The notes under the pieces: model-generated
Databases searched by the model: none
What the model was told of the DNA's origin: nothing
Seen by the model: the letters and a program-made list of their open reading frames with translations, nothing else
From: Kytococcus sedentarius DSM 20547
Lineage (GTDB): Bacteria; Actinomycetota; Actinomycetes; Actinomycetales; Dermatophilaceae
NCBI RefSeq assembly: GCF_000023925.1
Contig: NC_013169.1
Coordinates: 1,240,001 to 1,304,000 of the forward strand
DNA: 64,000 nt
Direction of reading: 5' to 3'
Program-made: the position numbers and the translations under genes
Part shown: positions 17,405-30,356 of the stretch, one piece after another
Numbering within the stretch: the stretch's first letter is position 1
How the letters are laid out: each line of letters starts with the position of its first letter

Positions 17405-19938
17405 TGCACATCCCGATCAACTGGCTGGGCGAGTACGTCGAGCTTCCGCAGGGCGTGACCGGCGAGCAGGTCGCGGCAGACCTCGTGCGCCTGGGCTTCG
17501 AGGAGGAGTCCCTCGGCGCGCAGATGATCACCGGTCCCCTCGTGGTGGGCAAGGTGCTCTCCCGCGAGCCGGAGCCGCAGAAGAACGGCAAGGTCATCAA
17601 CTGGTGCCAGGTCGACGTCGGTCAGGCCAACGGCACCGGCGAGCCGCAGGGGATCATCTGCGGCGCCCACAACTTCGACGTCGACGACCTCGTGGTGGTC
17701 TCCCTGCCCGGGGCCGTGCTCTCGGGCGGGTTCGAGATCAGCGAGCGCAAGACCTACGGCCACCTGTCGGCGGGCATGATCTGCTCGGCCGCGGAGCTGG
17801 GCCTCGGCGACGACCACGACGGCATCATCGTCCTGACCGAGTACCTGGGTGAGGACGCCAGCAGTCTGCAGCCGGGGCAGGACGCGCTCCCGCTGCTGGG
17901 GCTGGACTCCCAGACCATCGAGGTCAACGTCACGCCGGACCGCGGCTACGCCATGAGCATGCGGGGCTTGGCCCGCGAGTACTCCCACGCGACGGGTTCG
18001 CGCTTCACCGACCCGGCCGCCCTCGCCGTCGACACCCCCAGCGGTGACGGTGTGCCCGTCAGCGTGACGGACTCCGGCCCCATCCGGGGTGTCCCCGGGT
18101 GCGACCGCTACGTCGCTCGGGTGGTGCGCGGTATCGACCGCTCCCGCCCCACCCCCCGCTGGATGGCCAAGCGCCTGACCGATGCGGGGATGCGGCCGCT
18201 CGGTCTCATCGTCGACGTCACCAACTACGTGATGCTGGCCCTGGGCCAGCCGCTCCACGCCTTCGACCTCGGGGCCGTGCGCGACGGCATCGAGGTCCGG
18301 CGGGCTGCAGCGGGGGAGAAGCTCACCACGCTGGACGGCAAGGAGCGCTCCCTGGACCCGGAGGACCTCGTCATCACCTCCGGGGGTGGGCCGGTGGCCC
18401 TGGCCGGTGTCATGGGCGGGGCCGACTCCGAGATCGGCGACGAGACCACCGACCTGCTGCTCGAGTCCGCCCACTTCGATGCAGTGAGCATCGCCCGGAC
18501 GGCCCGCCGCCACCGCCTGGTGTCCGAGGCCTCGAAGCGCTACGAGCGCCGGGTCGACCCGCAGCTCGCGCCGTCCGCTGCCCAGCTGGCCGTCGACCTG
18601 CTCGTGGAGCACGGCGGCGGGGTGGCCGAGACCGCGTTCACGGACCTCGACCACACCACCTCGCCGGAGCCCATCCGCTTCGACACGGCCCACCCCACTG
18701 CGCTGGTGGGTGTCGAGTACGACCGCGCGACCGTCATCGACCGCCTGGCGATGATCGGCTGCCGGGTCGAGGCCGACGGTGCCGCGGACGGCGGCCACGG
18801 CACGGTCCTCGTGACGCCGCCGTCGTGGCGGCCGGACCTCACGATCCCCGTCGACCTCGTGGAGGAGGTGGCCCGGCTCAGCGGCTACGACGAGATCCCG
18901 TCGGTGCTGCCGCAGGCACCCGGTGGGGGTGGGCTGACGCTCTCGCAGCGTCGCCGCCGCATCGCCGCGGACCTGCTGGCTGACGCCGGGCTGCACCAGG
19001 TGGTGACGCTGCCGATGACCTCCGCCGCGCAGTGGGACCGGTTGGGCTACCCCGAGGACGACCCGCGCCGCAACGCGCTGCGCCTGCACAACCCGCTCTC
19101 GGCCGAGGAGCCCTTCCTGCGCACCTCGCTGCTGCAGACCCTGGTCCCGGCGGCCCGGCGCAACCTGGCGCGGGGTCAGCGGGGGGCCGCGGTCTACGAG
19201 CTGGGTCGCGTGGTGCTGCCCTCCGGCGACGTCGTCGCCCCGGTCCAGGACGTCGGCCTGGAGCCCTCTGCCGAGATGCTGCAGGCCCTGGCCGATGCGG
19301 TGCCGCACCAGCCCTTCCACGCCGCCGGCATCATCGCGGGGGAGTGGGAGCGCCAGGGGTGGTGGGGTCCTGCTCGTGCCGCCGAGTGGTCCGATGCGGT
19401 GGAGCTCGTGCTGGGGCTGGCCGGGCGGTTCGGGGTGGAGGTCACCCTCGAGCAGGCGCAGCACGCCCCCTTCCACCCGGGCCGCTGCGCCCGGCTGGTG
19501 CTGGCAGACGGCACCACCTGGGGCCACGCCGGGGAGCTGCACCCGCAGCGCTTGGCGGAGCTCGAGCTGCCGGAGCGCACGGTGGGCTTCGAGGTCGACG
19601 TCGACGCCCTCATCGAGGCCTCGCCGGAGGTCTCGACGCACCGCGACTTCTCCGACCAGCCCTTCTCCCGGGTGGACGTCGCGCTGCTGACGGACCTGTC
19701 GGTGCCGGCATCGGACATCGGTGCCGCGCTGCGCGAGGGTGCGGGGGAGCTGCTGGAGTCGGTGGAGATGTTCGACCAGTACACCGGTGAGCAGGTCGGC
19801 CCGGGGCGGCGCAGCACCGCCTGGCGCCTGACCTTCCGGGCCACCGACCGCACGTTGACGAACGAGGAGACGAACGCGGCCCGCGACGCGGCGATCGCGC
19901 TCGTCACGGAGCGGACAGGAGCGCAGCACCGTGGGTGA
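17404..19938 (+). CDS. pheT: Phenylalanine-tRNA ligase beta subunit
   Basis: An 844-residue partner of PheS. Domains in order: N-terminal part (MHIPINWLGEYVELP), OB-fold tRNA-binding EMAP-like domain (near residues 40-150), B3/B4 editing domain (RYVARVVRGIDRS and VDVTNYVMLALGQPLHAFDL, with LAGVMGGADSEIGDETT), B5 domain, the catalytic-like core and the C-terminal anticodon-binding fold (HRDFSDQPFSRVDVALLTDL). Full length for the family. The ATG overlaps the pheS stop and its own end overlaps the next gene by 8 nt. Confidence 0.96.
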   Translation: MHIPINWLGEYVELPQGVTGEQVAADLVRLGFEEESLGAQMITGPLVVGKVLSREPEPQKNGKVINWCQVDVGQANGTGEPQGIICGAHNFDVDDLVVVSLPGAVLSGGFEISERKTYGHLSAGMICSAAELGLGDDHDGIIVLTEYLGEDASSLQPGQDALPLLGLDSQTIEVNVTPDRGYAMSMRGLAREYSHATGSRFTDPAALAVDTPSGDGVPVSVTDSGPIRGVPGCDRYVARVVRGIDRSRPTPRWMAKRLTDAGMRPLGLIVDVTNYVMLALGQPLHAFDLGAVRDGIEVRRAAAGEKLTTLDGKERSLDPEDLVITSGGGPVALAGVMGGADSEIGDETTDLLLESAHFDAVSIARTARRHRLVSEASKRYERRVDPQLAPSAAQLAVDLLVEHGGGVAETAFTDLDHTTSPEPIRFDTAHPTALVGVEYDRATVIDRLAMIGCRVEADGAADGGHGTVLVTPPSWRPDLTIPVDLVEEVARLSGYDEIPSVLPQAPGGGGLTLSQRRRRIAADLLADAGLHQVVTLPMTSAAQWDRLGYPEDDPRRNALRLHNPLSAEEPFLRTSLLQTLVPAARRNLARGQRGAAVYELGRVVLPSGDVVAPVQDVGLEPSAEMLQALADAVPHQPFHAAGIIAGEWERQGWWGPARAAEWSDAVELVLGLAGRFGVEVTLEQAQHAPFHPGRCARLVLADGTTWGHAGELHPQRLAELELPERTVGFEVDVDALIEASPEVSTHRDFSDQPFSRVDVALLTDLSVPASDIGAALREGAGELLESVEMFDQYTGEQVGPGRRSTAWRLTFRATDRTLTNEETNAARDAAIALVTERTGAQHRG

Positions 19939-20743
19939 GCAGGCACAGCAGCGGCCAACGGCCCTCGTGGTCGGGGCCACCCGGGGCATCGGCGCGGAGA
20001 TCGCGCGCGGCTTGGCTGGGGACGGGTACGACCTGGTCCTGACGGGCCGCGACGCCCGGGCCCTGGCCGAGGTGGCCGAGGACTGCCGCGCCGCGGGGGC
20101 CGCGGTCACCTGCCACCCCCTGGACGTCACGGACACCGAGGCGGTGCGGACGGTCGTTGACGAGGCCTGGAACGCGTCGGGCCGGCTGGAGGCCGCAGTC
20201 GTCTCCGCGGGCATCATCGAGGCCGAGCGGCCGCTGTGGGAGGTGCCGCTCGAGGAGCTGTGGCAGGTCATGACGGTGAACGTGCTGGGGCCACTGGCGG
20301 TGGCCCACGAGCTCGTGCCCCGCATGATCGAGGCAGGGGGCGGTCGGATCGTCCACCTGAACTCCGGTTCCGGCACCAGGAACGCCCCGGTGTACCCGGC
20401 CTACCACGCCAGCAAGTCGGCGCTCGCCCGCATCACGGGGTCGGTGGCGATGGCGGCCGGAGAGCACGGCGTCCACGCGTTCGACCTGGCCCCCGGGGTG
20501 GTGCGCACGGACATGACCGCGTCGATGCCGATGCACGACCAGCGGACCGACTGGACCGATCCCGGCGAGGTCGTGGAGCTGGCCCTCGCCCTGGCCTCCG
20601 GGGAGCTCGACGCCTTCTCGGGGCGGATGGTCCGGGCCGGCACGGACACGCCGGAGTCGCTGCGGGCGGCTGCCGGCGAGCTGGGGGATGCCGACCGCAC
20701 CCTGGGCCTGCTGCCCTATGGTCCCCAGGACTCCCTGGCCTGA
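19931..20743 (+). CDS. Short-chain dehydrogenase/reductase of unknown substrate
   Basis: A 270-residue classical SDR, probably an NAD(P)-dependent oxidoreductase. The Rossmann glycine motif is VVGATRGIGAEIARGL near residue 20; the catalytic Ser lies in LNSGSGTRN, and Tyr and Lys in YPAYHASKSALAR; AVVSAGI replaces the usual NNAG. Codon use matches the neighbours. The GTG start lies inside the end of pheT (8-nt overlap), so translation is coupled. In many actinobacteria the arginine operon follows pheT, so this gene occupies an unusual place. The substrate cannot be inferred. Confidence 0.85.
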   Translation: MGEQAQQRPTALVVGATRGIGAEIARGLAGDGYDLVLTGRDARALAEVAEDCRAAGAAVTCHPLDVTDTEAVRTVVDEAWNASGRLEAAVVSAGIIEAERPLWEVPLEELWQVMTVNVLGPLAVAHELVPRMIEAGGGRIVHLNSGSGTRNAPVYPAYHASKSALARITGSVAMAAGEHGVHAFDLAPGVVRTDMTASMPMHDQRTDWTDPGEVVELALALASGELDAFSGRMVRAGTDTPESLRAAAGELGDADRTLGLLPYGPQDSLA

Positions 20744-20793
20744 GCTCCCGCGCCGCTGGGGGCGCGCCAGGACGTGCCCCCGCGGGCCGGTGC

Positions 20794-21834
20794 TCAGGGC
20801 CGTGCGGGCACCAGCTGGCGAGTCGCCCCGACGAGCTTCTCCAGGGCCAACTCCAGCGGTCCTGGCCCGGGCAGGAGCCGCTGCCACAGGGCCGCGACCA
20901 GCCAGGCGCCCACCGCGCTGGAGGCCAGGAGGAGCCACGAGTTGTCAGTGGGCTCGCCGAGGGCCCGGACCCAGGCTGCGGCCGCGACGATCTGCAGCGC
21001 GTAGACGGTGAGGGCTGATCGCCCCACGGTGGCGAGCGGGCCGGCCACGGCCGGCAGGCACTCCCCGGCAAGGAGGCACAGCAGCAGGAGGGCGACCGCG
21101 ACACCACCACTGGTGAGCGTGGCCCACACCGATCCGTCATAGGGCTGGAAGTCCACGCGCCCCACCAGGGCGAGCACGACGAGCCCGCCGGCGACCGCGA
21201 GTCCCACCCCCGCCGCGCTGATGCGGGCAGCGGTTCCACGGAGGTGCCGCGCCACCAGGATTCCCAGTGCCGCGTACGCGAGGAAGGGGCCCAGCCGGTA
21301 ATTGGGCCCGGGGCCCAGGACGCCGAGGAGGTCCGCGAGATGGTGGTGCCCCTCCAGCATGGACCGGTACATCGCGGGGCGCAGACGCTCGTCGAGCACC
21401 GGGGCGAACAGCGCGCCGGCGGCGCCGACGGCCAGGAGGGCCCACGAGTGCAGGGGCAGCAGTAACGGCAGGCACAGCGCCGTGACGGCCAATGCCGTGA
21501 GGACCACGTCGATCTGGGCGCCGAGGGTCTCGAGCGCGAGCCCGACGATCCAGAGCACGGCTGCGCGGGGGACCATCCCCACCGCACTGTGGAGCCACCC
21601 GTGGCGGCGGAACGAGAGATGGGCACCCATCGCCATGACGGCCACGAACAAGGGCGCGGCCAGGAACTCCGACATGACCAGGACGCCGCCGGGACCACCC
21701 GACGGGGCGAAGTGGGCGACGAACATGGTCAGCACCGCAAGGCCCCTGGCGGCGTCGAGACCGGTGGAGCGCCGAGGGACCGGGGCGGGGGCGCCACCCG
21801 TGGTGGAGGGCGTGGTGCGGCGGTCGAGGGGCAC
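20794..21834 (-). CDS. Multi-pass membrane protein, DUF418/acyltransferase-like
   Basis: An integral membrane protein of 346 residues with about ten hydrophobic segments. GTG 21834 is chosen because GGAGGAACC (21843-21835) lies directly upstream. The first membrane segment carries STGLDAARGLAVLTMFVAHF, the D-x-x-R-G signature of the DUF418/heparan-glucosaminide-acetyltransferase-like group of membrane acyltransferases. A further conserved-looking patch is RLGPFLAYAALGILVARHL. The substrate is unknown; such proteins acylate surface glycans or lipids in some bacteria. It converges with the SDR gene and is divergent from tyrS. Confidence 0.75.
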   Translation of the reverse strand: MPLDRRTTPSTTGGAPAPVPRRSTGLDAARGLAVLTMFVAHFAPSGGPGGVLVMSEFLAAPLFVAVMAMGAHLSFRRHGWLHSAVGMVPRAAVLWIVGLALETLGAQIDVVLTALAVTALCLPLLLPLHSWALLAVGAAGALFAPVLDERLRPAMYRSMLEGHHHLADLLGVLGPGPNYRLGPFLAYAALGILVARHLRGTAARISAAGVGLAVAGGLVVLALVGRVDFQPYDGSVWATLTSGGVAVALLLLCLLAGECLPAVAGPLATVGRSALTVYALQIVAAAAWVRALGEPTDNSWLLLASSAVGAWLVAALWQRLLPGPGPLELALEKLVGATRQLVPARP

Positions 21835-21933
21835 GGTTCCTCCGGGGCGTGAACGGGGCAGGGCCGGATCACCCAACCACACGCCGCCGGGGGTGCCTCA
21901 GGGCCTACTGGGCCCTGTGGCACAGTGTGTGCC

Positions 21934-23262
21934 GTGAACGCCGAGACCGAGCTCTCCACCCAGGAGCCCACGACCCCCCGCGACACCCAGGACGCGGTGT
22001 TGTCCGGCGTGCTGGCCGAGCTGCAGTGGCGGGGCGTGATCGCCCAGTCGACTGACCTGCTGGAGCTGGACCGCATGCTGGCCGCCGGGCCGGTGCACTT
22101 CTACATCGGTTTCGATCCCACCGCGCCCTCGCTGCACGTGGGGAGCCTCGTCCAGCTGGTGACGATGCGGCGGCTCCAGGAGGCCGGGCACATCCCGGTG
22201 GTGCTCGTCGGTGGGTCGACGGGCCTCATCGGCGACCCGCGCCCCACCTCGGAACGGAACCTCCACGACCGGGAGACGGTCGCCCGATGGGTCGACAGCA
22301 TCGCCCAGCAGGTACGCCCCTTCGTCCACTTCGAGGGGGAGAACGCCGCCACGGTGGTGAACAACCTGGACTGGTTCGGGCAGCTCGGGGCGCTCGACTT
22401 CCTGCGGGACGTGGGCAAGCACTTCCGGGTGAACCAGATGCTGAAGAAGGACGCGGTCAGCGCACGGCTGGAGTCCAGCCAGGGCATCAGCTACACCGAG
22501 TTCAGCTACCAGATCCTGCAGGGCTACGACTTCTGGCACCTCTTCACCAGCCTCGGGGTACGTCTCCAGGTCGGGGGCCAGGACCAGTGGGGGAACCTGA
22601 TGGCCGGGGTGGACTACGTGCACCGGGTGGAGGGTGAGTCCGTGCACGCCCTGACCACGCCCTTGGTCACCGAGGCCTCGGGCCGGAAGTTCGGCAAGTC
22701 CGAGGGCAATGCCATCTGGCTCGACGCCTCCATGACCTCCCCGTGGACCTTCCACCAGTTCTGGCTCAACGCCGAGGACGAGAAGGTGGTGGAGTACCTG
22801 CGGCTGTTCACGCTGTTGGACCGCGAGCAGATCGCCGAGCTCGAGCGGGAGGTGGCCGAGGCGCCGTTCAAGCGAACCGCCCAGCGGGCGCTCGCCCGGG
22901 AGATGACCACCCTGGTGCACGGGGCGGAGATCACCGATGGGGTGGAGGCTGCGGCCGAGGCACTGTTCGGCAAGGGGGACCTCCAGCAGGTGGACGCCGG
23001 CGTGCTGTTGGACGCGACCGCGGAGCTCACCGGTGGCGAGGTCGAGGTGGGCACGTCCTGGGTGGACGTGGTGGTGGCCGTCGGGTTCGCGGACTCGCGC
23101 AAGGCCGCCAAGCGACTGCTGGGGGAGGGCGGCATCTCCGTCAACAGCCAGAAGGTGACCGACCCCGAGGGGGCCATTACGGACGCGGACTTCGTCGGGG
23201 GCCAGGTCGCGGTGGTCAAGCGCGGACGCAGGACCTTGGCCGCAGCACGTCGCGCGGGGTGA
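21934..23262 (+). CDS. tyrS: Tyrosine-tRNA ligase
   Basis: A class I synthetase that charges tRNA-Tyr, 442 residues from GTG 21934. Signatures: YIGFDPTAPSLHVGSLVQL (HIGH variant), LQVGGQDQWGNLMAG (tyrosine binding), KFGKSEGNAIWLD (KMSKS variant) and a C-terminal S4 RNA-binding domain (DSRKAAKRLLGEGGISVN). CACAGT at 21921-21926, 7 nt before the start, is a possible -10 box of a leaderless message; a perfect AGGGCC/GGCCCT inverted repeat (21900-21916) lies just upstream. A strong intrinsic terminator separates it from the rRNA operon. Confidence 0.96.
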   Translation: MNAETELSTQEPTTPRDTQDAVLSGVLAELQWRGVIAQSTDLLELDRMLAAGPVHFYIGFDPTAPSLHVGSLVQLVTMRRLQEAGHIPVVLVGGSTGLIGDPRPTSERNLHDRETVARWVDSIAQQVRPFVHFEGENAATVVNNLDWFGQLGALDFLRDVGKHFRVNQMLKKDAVSARLESSQGISYTEFSYQILQGYDFWHLFTSLGVRLQVGGQDQWGNLMAGVDYVHRVEGESVHALTTPLVTEASGRKFGKSEGNAIWLDASMTSPWTFHQFWLNAEDEKVVEYLRLFTLLDREQIAELEREVAEAPFKRTAQRALAREMTTLVHGAEITDGVEAAAEALFGKGDLQQVDAGVLLDATAELTGGEVEVGTSWVDVVVAVGFADSRKAAKRLLGEGGISVNSQKVTDPEGAITDADFVGGQVAVVKRGRRTLAAARRAG

Positions 23263-23290
23263 GCCCGACCCGCAGAGGCGCCCGACCTGA

Positions 23291-23328
23291 CCCGCACCGT
23301 CCGGAAACCCCGGAACGGTGCGGGTTTT
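23291..23328 (+). terminator. Intrinsic terminator of tyrS
   Basis: A long GC-rich stem (about 14 bp with one bulged T) spans 23291-23324 and is followed by TTTT. It protects the rRNA promoters from read-through. Confidence 0.85.
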
Positions 23329-23531
23329 GCGTTGGTGCTCAGGTGTGTGTATTGTTCCTCCTCGTTGCCCGGACGGGTGGCCCGCGAGAGTGGTTGTGAG
23401 TCTGGTTCGCCAGCTGCTGCGTGTGGGTTGTTGTCTGGTCTGGGTGGCTCCACTGGTTGCTTCGTGTGTTGGTGGGTCGTGCCTGGTTGGTTTTGATCGG
23501 GTTTGCGGCTGACTGCCGGATGGTGTAACGT
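23327..23531 (+). promoter_or_regulatory. rRNA operon promoter region (two candidate promoters)
   Basis: Candidate 1: TTGCGT (23327-23332), 17 bp, TATTGT (23350-23355). Candidate 2: TTGCGG (23503-23508), 17 bp, TAACGT (23526-23531). Tandem promoters are usual for rRNA operons. Assignment is by inspection only. The rest of 23263-23783 holds no gene. Confidence 0.5.
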
Positions 23532-23609
23532 AGTGGATCGCCCCTGAACGAGATCGCACGGTGGCTCACGGTTGTGAGTGTGCGGTGGGTGTTGGGGAGT
23601 GTTTGGTCC

Positions 23610-23628
23610 TTGAGAACTCAACAGTGTG
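23610..23628 (+). promoter_or_regulatory. Conserved rRNA leader element (processing/antitermination type)
   Basis: TTGAGAACTCAACAGTGTG lies in the pre-16S leader and recurs in altered form (TTGAGAACTTCACAGTG) at 25663-25679 just before the 23S gene. Elements of this kind are common in actinobacterial rRNA leaders and spacers, where they are linked to processing or antitermination. Confidence 0.5.
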
Positions 23629-23783
23629 TCATGAATCGATGCCAAATTATTTTTGTTGTATCCCTTTCGCATCCATGGCTTGCTTGCGCTTCGGTGTGAG
23701 TGTGGTTGTGGGTGTGTTTGGTTGATTTCTTTGGCGAGAAGATGAGTCCAGCGACTCATTCTGCTCTGCCAGTATCAATATTT

Positions 23784-28781
<4,998 letters not shown>

Positions 28782-28934
28782 AGATGCTACGCGTCCACTG
28801 TGCAGTTCCCGGAAAACACACCCCGGGAGACACGCCCATACTGTGTGTGGGTGGTTGACAAGTGAAGATGTGAACGCTGTGTTCATGACTGTGTCGTGAC
28901 AGTGTCCATGCTCATTGTGTGTGAGTACGACAGT

Positions 28935-29052
28935 GTTTCGGTGGTCATAGCGAAGGGGAAACGCCCGGTTACATTCCGAACCCGGAAGCTAAGCCCTTCA
29001 GCGCCGATGGTACTGCACTGGGAACGGTGTGGGAGAGTAGGACACCGCCGAA
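28935..29052 (+). rRNA. rrf: 5S ribosomal RNA
   Basis: About 118 nt, from GTTTCGGTGGTCATAGCG to GTAGGACACCGCCGAA, with the conserved CCGAACCCGGAAGCTAAG core. It follows the 23S gene by about 150 nt of spacer that holds no tRNA. Confidence 0.95.
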
Positions 29053-29062
29053 CTCAACGTTC

Positions 29063-29123
29063 CGAGCACGCTGGTGCTCGATGGTTGAAGGCCCATCACC
29101 CCCTTGTGGGGTGGTGGGCCTTT
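29063..29123 (+). terminator. Double terminator of the rRNA operon
   Basis: A 7-bp stem (29063-29069 with 29074-29080) is followed by a 15-bp stem (from 29088 to about 29121, one G-T pair) that runs into TTT. Confidence 0.85.
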
Positions 29124-29186
29124 CGCATGCCCGAAAACAACCCTGGGCGGGATGGTGGAGTGTTGGATACAGGGGAGTGCGGGGGT

Positions 29187-29321
29187 GTGAGCGTGGACGA
29201 CCCTGGGGCAGAGGCGAATTGGGTATGGCAGGCCGCGGCCGGGTGGGTGGATTCGCTGAGGAGGTTGGGTACTCCGTGCGGGTGTGGGTCACGGGATGGG
29301 TGCGCGGGGCTTCCCACGTAG
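29187..29321 (+). CDS. Possible 44-aa Cys-containing mini-ORF
   Basis: A GTG at 29187 with GGGGAG (29172-29177) upstream opens a 44-codon frame. It begins MSVDDPGAEANWVWQAAAGW and ends with a Cys/Gly cluster (PCGCGSRDGCAG). Third codon positions are only about three-quarters GC, lower than in its neighbours, so it may be spurious. Its TAG stop is the start of the TAGACT -10 box of the next gene, a layout also seen at glnE and before map. The rest of 29124-29331 holds no clear gene. Confidence 0.25.
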   Translation: MSVDDPGAEANWVWQAAAGWVDSLRRLGTPCGCGSRDGCAGLPT

Positions 29322-29331
29322 ACTCCTTGGG

Positions 29332-29514
29332 ATGGAGCGACACGACAATGGCCAGCGGCTCCTGCCCGGCACCCAGGACGTGGACCTGGCGGAGCTCGAA
29401 CGCCAGGTGGAGGTCCTGCAGAGCGAAGTGGTGTCCCTGGAGGAGGCTCTCGAGGGACGATCCGACGGAGGCGTCGCTCCGGGTCCGGCCGCTCCGGGCC
29501 CTCCACCTCGATGA
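29332..29514 (+). CDS. Small coiled-coil protein upstream of tlyA
   Basis: A 60-residue protein, not recognised. Residues 18-42 (DLAELERQVEVLQSEVVSLE) form a heptad-type Leu/Val pattern that predicts a short coiled coil; the C-terminus is Gly/Pro/Ala-rich and probably disordered. ATG 29332 lies 7 nt downstream of TAGACT (29319-29324), which suggests a leaderless transcript. Its stop overlaps the tlyA ATG as ATGA, so it may serve mainly to bring ribosomes to tlyA or be a real partner protein. A small gene precedes tlyA in other actinobacteria too. Confidence 0.65.
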   Translation: MERHDNGQRLLPGTQDVDLAELERQVEVLQSEVVSLEEALEGRSDGGVAPGPAAPGPPPR

Positions 29515-30356
29515 GACTCGACAAGGCTGTCGTCCAACGGGGCCTCACGCGTTCCCGGACACGTGCCCAAGGCCTGATCCGCCAAGGGCAGGTGCTCGTC
29601 GAGGGGGAGCCGGTGACCAAGGGTTCCGTGGACGTGGATCCCGAGAGCATCAGCCTGAAGGACGGTGCGCAGACGGCGGCCGACGAGGTGAGCCGGGCGC
29701 AGCGCAAGCTCGAGCGGGCTCTGGAGCTGTGGCCGGAGGTCACACACGGTGTGTCCGAGGCGGTCGACCTGGGCGCGTCGACAGGGGGCTTCACGTCCGT
29801 GCTCCTGAACGCGGGGGTGGCACGGGTGTGGGCCGTGGACGTCGGTCACGACCAGCTGGTCGACTCGCTTCGTCGGGACGACCGGGTCGTGGTGCGCGAG
29901 GGGGTGAATGCGCGTGACACCGGGGCCCTCCAGGAGGCGGGTCTGTCGGAGGGCTGCGTGCGCCTTGTGGTCTGTGACGTCAGCTTCATCTCCGTGCGTT
30001 ACATCCTGCCCTCCATCCAGTGGCTCCTGGGCGCCGGTGGGCAGGCCGTCGTGCTGTGCAAGCCCCAGTTCGAGGTGGGGCCGCAGGGATCCCTTCGGGG
30101 CATCGTCCGCAGTCGGGAGATTCGGCGGGAGGCCGTGGTGGGAGTTCTGGACGGAGCCACCGCATCGGGTTTCAGCCCGCGGTCCCTGGCGGTGAGCGGA
30201 ACCCTTGGAACGCACGGGAACGTCGAGTTCCTGCTGCGGTGCGAGGTGCCGGGCCCGGGCGACCAAGAGGTTGTCGGTGGCTCGTGGCACAGTGAACTGC
30301 TCGATGTCAGCAACAGCTTCTGGGACGGTGAGGATGGCGATGCCTTCGACCTCTGA
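29511..30356 (+). CDS. tlyA: TlyA family 16S/23S rRNA 2'-O-methyltransferase
   Basis: A SAM-dependent cytidine ribose methylase acting on rRNA; loss of TlyA in mycobacteria gives capreomycin resistance. The 281-residue protein has an N-terminal S4 RNA-binding domain (MRLDKAVVQRGLTRSRTRAQ), then an FtsJ-like fold with the cofactor motif AVDLGASTGGFTSVLLNAG, AVDVGHDQL, the catalytic-region CDVSFISVRYILP and VVLCKPQFEVG. The ATG overlaps the stop of the small coiled-coil gene; nadK begins inside its 3' end. Order tlyA-nadK-recN is conserved in actinobacteria. Confidence 0.93.
   Translation: MRLDKAVVQRGLTRSRTRAQGLIRQGQVLVEGEPVTKGSVDVDPESISLKDGAQTAADEVSRAQRKLERALELWPEVTHGVSEAVDLGASTGGFTSVLLNAGVARVWAVDVGHDQLVDSLRRDDRVVVREGVNARDTGALQEAGLSEGCVRLVVCDVSFISVRYILPSIQWLLGAGGQAVVLCKPQFEVGPQGSLRGIVRSREIRREAVVGVLDGATASGFSPRSLAVSGTLGTHGNVEFLLRCEVPGPGDQEVVGGSWHSELLDVSNSFWDGEDGDAFDL

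Noticed and set aside
16834-20376. A 1180-codon open frame antisense to pheS-pheT-SDR
   Set aside because: It runs across three well-supported genes and shows no domain of its own.
20744-20793. A terminator between the SDR gene and the convergent membrane protein gene
   Set aside because: GGGGGC/GCCCCC segments could pair, but with a long loop and only 6 bp, which is weak in such GC-rich sequence.
21900-21916. Operator at the AGGGCC-TACTG-GGCCCT inverted repeat upstream of tyrS
   Set aside because: Perfect, but only 6 bp and fully GC-rich apart from its ends; short repeats of this kind are expected by chance here. Noted in the tyrS entry only.
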